64,000 nucleotides of DNA from Verrucomicrobiales bacterium (GTDB lineage Bacteria > Verrucomicrobiota > Verrucomicrobiia > Verrucomicrobiales > DEV007), in NCBI GenBank assembly GCA_030730365.1, contig JANQVJ010000005.1:50043-114042 (forward strand). Reading direction: 5' to 3'. The notes beneath the pieces are model-generated. The model was not told where the DNA came from and did not search any database. It saw only the letters and a list, made by a program, of their open reading frames with translations. Made by a program: the position numbers and the translations under genes. Shown in pieces: positions 58,843-64,000 of this stretch; positions within the stretch are counted from its first letter, which is position 1, and each line of letters opens with the position of its first letter.

Positions 58843-60309
58843 TCAGTAAGGCAGCTCACGGATGTAAATGTTTTTGAAAGTGAGCTCGTTGCCGTGGTGC
58901 TGCAGCTCGATCTGATCGGCCCGCACGAGCGGCAGCTTGCCCTCCTTGTCCCAGAAGTTCTCGAGTTCCGTGCGATCGACGACGAGCTTGCCGTTGAGCC
59001 AGATGCTGACGCGCTTGCCGACCATGCGGATGAGGAAGCGGTTCCATTCACCGATGGGTTTGTCGGCGAGGGCGAGCGGCTGATTGCGCGTGCGTTTGTT
59101 ATTCCAGAGGCCTCCCGAGCCGAGGTTGCGTCCCGTCGCGTAGACGGTGACCCACTCCTCGGGCGTCGTCGCTTTGCGCACGGTGCCGTCCTTTTCCTTG
59201 ATCGTGGCATCCCAGGGATCCCAGATCTGGATCTGCGGGGTGCCCCGCAGGTAGATCCCGCTGTCGGCACCGGCGGGGATCTTCCAGTCACAGTAGAGTT
59301 CGAAATCGCCGTAGTCCTTCGCCGTGCAGAGGCTCGCGCCTTTGCCGTCATAGGTGAGGATGCCCTCTTTGACGCTCCAATGAGCGTTCATCAGCTCATC
59401 GGCCTTAGCCTGGGCGGTGGTGAGGGCATCTCCGGTGAGAGCGCGCCGCTCGACTGCATTGTTGTGGGCGAGACCTTTCCAGCCGGAGAGGTCTTTCCCG
59501 TTGAAAAGAGCCGTGAACCCCGGGGGAGGGGTGTTGTCGCCGGCGTCGCCTCCAAGCGGCGCAGCCGGAGTGAACTCGGCCACTTTGATGTTGCGGAACT
59601 CCATCGGATCACTGTGGCCCGCCAGGGTGATACGGCCGGTCCGGTTAAAACGTCCGTTAAAACCCGGTTCGAGTGGTGCATGATCTTCGAGGAAGGCGTC
59701 GACAATGAGCGCGCCGTTGAGGATGATCATGATGTGATCCTCTATCGCGATGATGGTCTGGGTGTTCCATTCACCGACGGGCTTGAGGTAGCCGGTCTTC
59801 GCCGGGATGTGGGCGTATACTGATCCGTGGACCTGCCAGGGCTTCAGCCAGGACAGTTTGCGCGGTTTGCCGTCGATGATCCCTTCGGCATTGTAAGAGG
59901 ATCCGTTGTTGTCGAGGATCTGGATCTCGAGGCCGTCCTGCGCGGCGCGGCCCCCGGCGGGGACACGGATGCCGATGCCGTTGTTCGCGCTTTCCTGCAT
60001 CTTGAATTCGAAGGTGAAGGCGAAGTCAGAGTAGTCTTTCACTGTCTCCAGGTTTTTCCCGCCCGGCTTGCAGACGAGGACTCCATCCTGCACGACGTAG
60101 CCCTCGGTGTCGCCGGTCCAACCAGTCGTATCTTTGCCGTTGAAGAGGTCCTGCCAGGCGGCGGACTCGAGCAGGGAGAGGGGGCGCTTTGCCGCTTCGC
60201 GGTTCGGATCGGGCTTTGCCGCCGTATCCTGTGAAATAGCCGGCATTACCGGGATGAGGATTGCCAGACCGAGGGTCATGACATAGGTAAGAATAAAGCG
60301 ATTCGTCAT
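58843..60309 (-). CDS. Exported protein with two DUF1080 (3-keto-disaccharide hydrolase) domains
   Basis: 488 residues from the ATG at 60309, with a signal peptide (MTNRFILTYVMTLGLAILIPVMPAISQ). Two copies of the DUF1080 lamin-G-like sandwich follow. The first (about 50-245) has LFNGKDTTGWTG, FEFKMQESANNGIGIRVP and EIQILDN; the second (about 265-485) has ALFNGKDLSGWKG, CDWKIPAGADSGIYLRG and QIQIWDPWD. DUF1080 proteins are abundant in Planctomycetes and Verrucomicrobia, and some cleave 3-keto-disaccharides made by oxidoreductases; others may only bind glycans. It is separate from the desuccinylase-like gene by 65 bases and abuts the plus-strand LAB_N gene at its 3' end. Confidence 0.88.
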   Translation of the reverse strand: MTNRFILTYVMTLGLAILIPVMPAISQDTAAKPDPNREAAKRPLSLLESAAWQDLFNGKDTTGWTGDTEGYVVQDGVLVCKPGGKNLETVKDYSDFAFTFEFKMQESANNGIGIRVPAGGRAAQDGLEIQILDNNGSSYNAEGIIDGKPRKLSWLKPWQVHGSVYAHIPAKTGYLKPVGEWNTQTIIAIEDHIMIILNGALIVDAFLEDHAPLEPGFNGRFNRTGRITLAGHSDPMEFRNIKVAEFTPAAPLGGDAGDNTPPPGFTALFNGKDLSGWKGLAHNNAVERRALTGDALTTAQAKADELMNAHWSVKEGILTYDGKGASLCTAKDYGDFELYCDWKIPAGADSGIYLRGTPQIQIWDPWDATIKEKDGTVRKATTPEEWVTVYATGRNLGSGGLWNNKRTRNQPLALADKPIGEWNRFLIRMVGKRVSIWLNGKLVVDRTELENFWDKEGKLPLVRADQIELQHHGNELTFKNIYIRELPY

Positions 60310-60374
60310 AGGCGGATGAGAACACATCTCGCCCCGGGCAACAATAACGTGGTTGCGCTGACCTCCCGCCCTTG

Positions 60375-61409
60375 TCAGCCGAGCGGATCGGTGTGCTCTT
60401 CGAGGATCTCGTCGCTTCGCTGGATGTGCGCCTCGGCCCGCTGGGGGTTTGGCGTCGTTGCGATGTGGAAGAGGGCGTCACCTTCGTCGGCATGCCCTTC
60501 CCGGGTGATGCCGATGACGATGCCTTCGAATTCACTGTGAATGATCGTCTCGTGACGGCCGAAGGGATCGGCGATGAGTCCCAGCTTTGTCCCGGGGACG
60601 ATGGCCTTGCCGAGATCGATCAGCGGAATGACAAGCCCGCCCTGATGCGCCCGCACCCAGGTGGTGTGGTTGGAAAAGACGGTCTTCGTAACCGGTTCGG
60701 TCACTTTGCGCTGCTTCGGCAGCATCCCGAGATGTCGCATCACTGAATAAACGCCCCGCAAGCCGTAGCGAACTGCGTCGGATGAGATTCGCAGTGCCTC
60801 GCCGCCTTCAAAGAGCAGGGCGGGGATGCCGAGGCTGCGGAGGTGAAATCGCAGGGATCCCTCGCGCAGTCCGGTCTCGATGACGACGGGCGGTTTAAAA
60901 GCGGTCGCCATTTCCGCCGCAACGGTGTCTCCGGGAGAGATGCGGATCTGCGGCAGGTTCGGGCGTCCCACCGCGCCGCCGTGGAAGTCGATGGAGTGGG
61001 TGCACTTCGCAACGACTTCCTGAGCAAATGTGCTTGCAAGACGGGAACCGAGAGACCCGGTGAGAGACCCCGGAAAGAGTCGATTGAGATCGCGCCGGTC
61101 GGGCAGGTAGCGACCGCGGTTGAGAAAGGACGGCATGCAGACCACCGGTACGACGATGAGCGTGCCTGATAGGCTCTGTAAATTTCTCGTTTGGAGGATG
61201 CGACGAAGGATTTCCACGCCGATAAGTTCATCACCGTGGATACCCGCGGTGAGCAACAATGTCGGTCCCGGCTTGCGTCCGCGGCGCACATGCACACTCA
61301 TCGTCACCGGCAGGTAACCGGTCAGCGAACCGATCGGGAGATCGACCACACCCGACTCGCCGGGGAGGAAGGTCGCGGTGCCTATCGTCAGTGGAGTGAA
61401 GTCGCTCAT
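60375..61409 (-). CDS. Succinylglutamate desuccinylase/aspartoacylase family zinc amidohydrolase
   Basis: 344 residues from the ATG at 61409. Zinc-carboxypeptidase-like motifs are present: GIHGDELIG near residue 55 (His and Glu ligands), RRDLNRLFPG near 104, THSIDFHGGAVG near 135 (third ligand) and ALLFEGGEALR near 200 (catalytic Glu). The C-terminal domain is beta-rich (about 245-340). The family removes acyl groups from amino acids or peptides. Its position next to rimK and the retropepsin-like gene is a known pattern in several phyla and suggests that it trims or completes the glutamate chemistry of RimK. It ends 65 bases before the DUF1080 gene start. Confidence 0.85.
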   Translation of the reverse strand: MSDFTPLTIGTATFLPGESGVVDLPIGSLTGYLPVTMSVHVRRGRKPGPTLLLTAGIHGDELIGVEILRRILQTRNLQSLSGTLIVVPVVCMPSFLNRGRYLPDRRDLNRLFPGSLTGSLGSRLASTFAQEVVAKCTHSIDFHGGAVGRPNLPQIRISPGDTVAAEMATAFKPPVVIETGLREGSLRFHLRSLGIPALLFEGGEALRISSDAVRYGLRGVYSVMRHLGMLPKQRKVTEPVTKTVFSNHTTWVRAHQGGLVIPLIDLGKAIVPGTKLGLIADPFGRHETIIHSEFEGIVIGITREGHADEGDALFHIATTPNPQRAEAHIQRSDEILEEHTDPLG

Positions 61410-61450
61410 CTCGCCTGGGGGGCGCGTCATGCGGGGGTGGGAGCTGCCTT

Positions 61451-62359
61451 TTACCCTTTTCCTTTGGTGCGGGTCGCCTTTTCTCCCTTGCCCGATTTCT
61501 CAATAAACTCGATGATCATTTTGGCAATGTCTTTGCCAGTGGCGCGCTCGATTCCTTCGAGACCGGGCGAGGAGTTCACCTCCATCACGACGGGGCCGTG
61601 ATTGGATCTCAGCAGGTCGACACCCGAGACATTGAGCCCGAGGATACTCGCCGCGCGGGTAGCAGTGGAGCGTTCTTCGGGCGTGATTTTCACGACTGAG
61701 GCCGTTCCGCCGCGGTGGAGGTTCGAGCGGAATTCACCTTCCTTGCCCTGGCGTTTCATCGCCGCGACGACCTTGCCACCGACAACGAGGCAGCGGATAT
61801 CGGCCCCGCCGGCCTCCTTGATGTACTCCTGAGCGAGAATGTTTGCATTGAGTCCGCGGAAGGCTTCGATGACGGACTCGGCCGCTTTGCGCGTCTCCGC
61901 GAGGACGACGCCGACCCCTTGCGTGCCCTCGAGCAGCTTGATCACGAGAGGTGCTCCGCCGACCTGGTCGATGAGCGCCTCGGTGGTCCGGGGATCGTGC
62001 GCGAAGCCCGTCACGGGTAGACCGATCCCCTTGCGGGCGAGGAGTTGCAGACTGCGCAGTTTGTCGCGCGAGCGCGAGATCGCGACCGATTCGTTCACAC
62101 TGGTGACGCCCATCATTTCGAATTGTCGCACCACCGCGCAACCGAAGTGAGTGTAAGTGGCACCGATTCGGGGAATGATGGCATCATAGCCTTCGAGCTT
62201 TTCACTGCCGAGGTAAATGGCAGGTCGCATCGAAGTGATCTCCATGTGACAGCGGACGTAGTCGATCACGCGCATGTCGTGGCCGCGCTTGATCCCGGCC
62301 TCGTAGAGGGCGTTCGTGGAGTAGAGTCTCTTGTTACGCGACAAAATGGCGATTTTCAT
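61451..62359 (-). CDS. rimK: RimK-type ATP-grasp glutamate ligase
   Basis: 302 residues. [28 protein letters not shown] at the N terminus, [24 protein letters not shown] near 65, [17 protein letters not shown] near 98, [20 protein letters not shown] near 135, and [28 protein letters not shown] near 250 are the RimK signature with ATP- and Mg-binding Asn/Glu. E. coli RimK adds glutamates to ribosomal protein S6; it can also make poly-alpha-glutamate. It lies 42 bases upstream of the desuccinylase-like gene and 52 downstream of the retropepsin-like gene on the same strand, so the three likely form one operon. Confidence 0.94.
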   Translation of the reverse strand: MKIAILSRNKRLYSTNALYEAGIKRGHDMRVIDYVRCHMEITSMRPAIYLGSEKLEGYDAIIPRIGATYTHFGCAVVRQFEMMGVTSVNESVAISRSRDKLRSLQLLARKGIGLPVTGFAHDPRTTEALIDQVGGAPLVIKLLEGTQGVGVVLAETRKAAESVIEAFRGLNANILAQEYIKEAGGADIRCLVVGGKVVAAMKRQGKEGEFRSNLHRGGTASVVKITPEERSTATRAASILGLNVSGVDLLRSNHGPVVMEVNSSPGLEGIERATGKDIAKMIIEFIEKSGKGEKATRTKGKG

Positions 62360-62410
62360 GATTCGAAAAGGATTGGGAAAAAGGGAGAGGCGAGTGACGG
62401 CGACGTGGCG

Positions 62411-62884
62411 TCACACCTGGCTGGCCTTGATGCGCCGCAGTGACTTTCCGAGCTGGTAGGAAAGACCTGGATGAACAAGGAAGCGATCTTTCATCGCAGT
62501 TCGCCCCAAAAGCATGCGAAATTTCATGTTATCACGATTCGTGAGGCTGAATTCCACTTCCCAGGTGAGAGGCCCCAGAGTGATGGGCACCAAGATAAAG
62601 GGGCGGACTTCCTCGTGACCTCCCGAGTCTTTGACCTGGCGTTGATTCACGACCGGCCGGTCGCACTCGACGGCGTATTCCGGCTTCCGTTGCAGCGGGT
62701 GAACGGTGAAACGCACCCGTTCCTGGCCCTTGCTGCTTTCGTAAATCTCAAGACCGCAAGTGTGCAGGCACGAGGTGCGCGCACCGGTGTCTACTTTGGC
62801 CTTGATCCGCGGAATCCCCAGGTCGGGGATCGATAGCCATTCGCGCCATCCGATGATCTCAAGGTTGGGACTGGTCAGGTTCAC
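62411..62884 (-). CDS. rimB: RimK-associated retropepsin-like protease (RimB/DUF785 type)
   Basis: 157 residues from a GTG at 62884, chosen because it gives the usual length for the family; the frame extends upstream to 63112 over the HIT gene. The N terminus is IIGWREWLSIPDLGIPRIKAKVDTGARTSCLH, with the retropepsin-like DTGA active-site motif near residue 32. RKPEYAVECDRPVVNQR and KFRMLLGRTAMKDRFLVHPG follow, both typical of the RimK-linked proteases. The family is thought to remove glutamates added by RimK. It is directly upstream of rimK (52 bases). A weak GAGG lies immediately before the start. Confidence 0.85.
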   Translation of the reverse strand: MNLTSPNLEIIGWREWLSIPDLGIPRIKAKVDTGARTSCLHTCGLEIYESSKGQERVRFTVHPLQRKPEYAVECDRPVVNQRQVKDSGGHEEVRPFILVPITLGPLTWEVEFSLTNRDNMKFRMLLGRTAMKDRFLVHPGLSYQLGKSLRRIKASQV

Positions 62885-63010
62885 CCTCGAAGATACTGCG
62901 AACTCGTCTGATCCCAAATGCTTAATCCGGAAAAGAGCGGATTTCACAAAGGCCGGATCAAAGAGGGGGCAGTCCGCGTCCAACCCTGATGACCCGCCGC
63001 CGCTCCCTAA

Positions 63011-63029
63011 CCTGCACTTTAAATGCAGG
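63011..63029. repeat. 19-base near-perfect palindrome just after the HIT gene
   Basis: CCTGCA (63011-63016) and TGCAGG (63024-63029) flank a partly symmetrical centre (CTTTAAA). It abuts the HIT stop codon on the minus strand and precedes the retropepsin-like gene by about 127 bases. No T-tract follows on the minus strand, so it is a poor intrinsic terminator; it may be an RNA-processing hairpin or a binding site. Confidence 0.35.
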
Positions 63030-63374
63030 CTAACCGGGAGGCCAGGCGAGGGGGCGCCCTGCGAGGAGGTGGACATGAAGATGGGGGACCGCTTCACCGC
63101 CGTTGCGACCATTGTTGATCACGAGGCGGAATCCCTCGTCGGTCGAGTTCACCCCGATCGCACTTGCGATCTTTCCCGCCACGATGAGAAGATGACCGAG
63201 CAGGGCACTGTCCTCCACGCCCGCCTCGCCAACCCTGGGGATGGGCTTGCGCGGGATGATGAGGATGTGCGTCGGAGCCTGCGGTGAGATATCGTGGAAG
63301 GCGACGGCGAGTTCGTCTTCGTAGACGAATTTCGCAGGGATCTCGCGGGCAATGATTTTCTCGAATAGGGTCAT
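63030..63374 (-). CDS. HIT family (histidine triad) protein
   Basis: 114 residues from the ATG at 63374. MTLFEKIIAREIPAKFVYEDELAVAFHDISPQAPTHILIIPRKPI opens the HIT fold, and the histidine triad HLHVH lies near residue 100 in AVPHLHVHLLAGRPLAWPPG. It matches the Hint/HinT branch, phosphoramidases that hydrolyse nucleoside phosphoramidates and bind purine nucleotides. It lies 15 bases after the unknown gene at 63390 and upstream of the retropepsin-like gene. Confidence 0.95.
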   Translation of the reverse strand: MTLFEKIIAREIPAKFVYEDELAVAFHDISPQAPTHILIIPRKPIPRVGEAGVEDSALLGHLLIVAGKIASAIGVNSTDEGFRLVINNGRNGGEAVPHLHVHLLAGRPLAWPPG

Positions 63375-63389
63375 CGACGGCACGCAGGA

Positions 63390-63953
63390 TTACGAGGCAA
63401 TCACGAGCGTGAGATCGGGGCGCGCCGGGGCGACACGCTCGCGCATCTGATCAACGAAGTCGGTGATCTCGACCTTCAGTACCTCACAGCGGCCCGACCA
63501 TTTTTTCGTGGAGACGAGGCGGCGCACACAGTTGCGCAGACCATGGCACTCCACGGTGGTGGCGCCCCCAGTGGCGGCGGATTTGAGCTGCTCTTCGAGG
63601 AGATGGAAAAAGGCCAGCTCATACCCTGTCCCGGCGCGGCGCGCGAGTTCGCTCAGGGAGACGCGGACGGGCGGAGGGGTTTTGTCGATCTTCGCGGCGA
63701 CGTGGTTGAGACCGAGGGAGGTCAGGGTCTTTTCGATGCGGGCGAAGAGGTCGTCGGAATCGATCACGGTGCCTTTGTAATGCTTTATCAAAAAGCTCTC
63801 GACACCGCGGGAGATATCGCGAGCCATCCAGTCGGGCACATCGGTCCCGCTGGCAGCATTGGTGAGGGTCTCGGTGAGCCAGTCGGACTCGCACAGCGCG
63901 AGACTGGAGGAACCGATGCGGATATAGGGCAGGGCGTGGGGCAGGGCGATCAT
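63390..63953 (-). CDS. Hypothetical protein, mostly helical
   Basis: 187 residues starting MIALPHALPYIRIGSSS at the ATG at 63953. Visible features: VESFLIKHYKGTVIDSDDLFARIEKTLTSLGLNHVAAKID (about 50-90), which recalls ATP-cone-like or helical regulator segments; SELARRAGTGYELAFFHLLEEQL; and ECHGLRNCVRRLVSTKKWSGRCEVLKVEITDFVDQM. I do not recognise a family and can assign no function. It starts 47 bases before the right window edge and is 15 bases upstream of the HIT gene on the same strand, which suggests one transcript. Confidence 0.55.
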   Translation of the reverse strand: MIALPHALPYIRIGSSSLALCESDWLTETLTNAASGTDVPDWMARDISRGVESFLIKHYKGTVIDSDDLFARIEKTLTSLGLNHVAAKIDKTPPPVRVSLSELARRAGTGYELAFFHLLEEQLKSAATGGATTVECHGLRNCVRRLVSTKKWSGRCEVLKVEITDFVDQMRERVAPARPDLTLVIAS

Positions 63954-64000
63954 GGGCTTACAATCGGCGGAGGGAACGTTCTGTGTGGCTGTGGCTGTGT

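Noticed and set aside
1..64000. tRNA, rRNA, CRISPR arrays, insertion sequences
   Set aside because: I checked the intergenic spaces and found no cloverleaf, no regularly spaced repeats and no transposase or integrase genes.

Overview
The window is about 60% G+C, gene-dense, and fits a chromosome segment of a Verrucomicrobiota bacterium (Planctomycetes-Verrucomicrobia-Chlamydiae group). The markers are: a 51-residue gene matching the Chlamydia/Verrucomicrobia 'small basic protein' (30032-30187, minus); a planctomycete-type cytochrome c/WD40 protein next to a DUF1501 protein; a two-repeat DUF1080 protein; and an HprK-HPr-EI set with no sugar-specific PTS component nearby. No rRNA, tRNA, CRISPR array, transposase or integrase was seen. 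All family names come from reading motifs; no database search was run.

Layout. 1-4441: the tail of a truncated gene, a cytochrome/WD40/coiled-coil protein and a Tat-exported DUF1501 protein. 4561-7232: an exported hydrolase-like protein, a stand-alone condensation-domain-like acyltransferase and an isoprenylcysteine-methyltransferase-like membrane protein. 7242-14631: a lipoprotein, a DinG/XPD-type helicase, a short NagA-like deacetylase, a methyltransferase, 4-alpha-glucanotransferase and malate dehydrogenase. 14883-26894: one 4003-residue PKS-NRPS megasynthase, followed by an exported SGNH-like protein whose catalytic serine is replaced. 29254-31384: an rRNA pseudouridine synthase, the small basic protein and a GntR/LacI-type regulator. 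31452-38802: a glycan or sugar-acid locus (RraA pseudogene, PhyH dioxygenase, parallel beta-helix protein, two tandem paralogous secreted propeller proteins, a Tat-exported sialidase-like protein) interrupted by a mazEF toxin-antitoxin pair. 38922-45563 (minus): murA, prmC, a royal-jelly/yellow-type protein, ptsI, ptsH, hprK. 45827-56491: an alpha/beta hydrolase, a TIM-barrel epimerase, a PAP2 phosphatase, polyphosphate kinase, a trypsin/PDZ protease, a DUF455-ATP-grasp fusion and an LptF/G permease. 56511-58842: small membrane and hypothetical genes around a decayed DUF1460-like gene. 58843-63953 (minus): DUF1080 protein, desuccinylase/aspartoacylase-like protein, RimK, its retropepsin-like partner, a HIT protein and an unknown gene.

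The most unusual system is the megasynthase. Its domains read KS-AT-DH-MT-(inactive KR-like)-ER-KR-ACP-C-A-PCP and then a terminal domain that resembles cyanobacterial long-chain acyl-ACP reductase (AAR) rather than a thioesterase or the usual SDR-type NRPS reductase. The layout is like fungal highly reducing PKS-NRPS hybrids. The adenylation pocket reads close to the glycine code. I infer an iteratively built, reduced and possibly C-methylated acyl chain joined to glycine and released by reduction.
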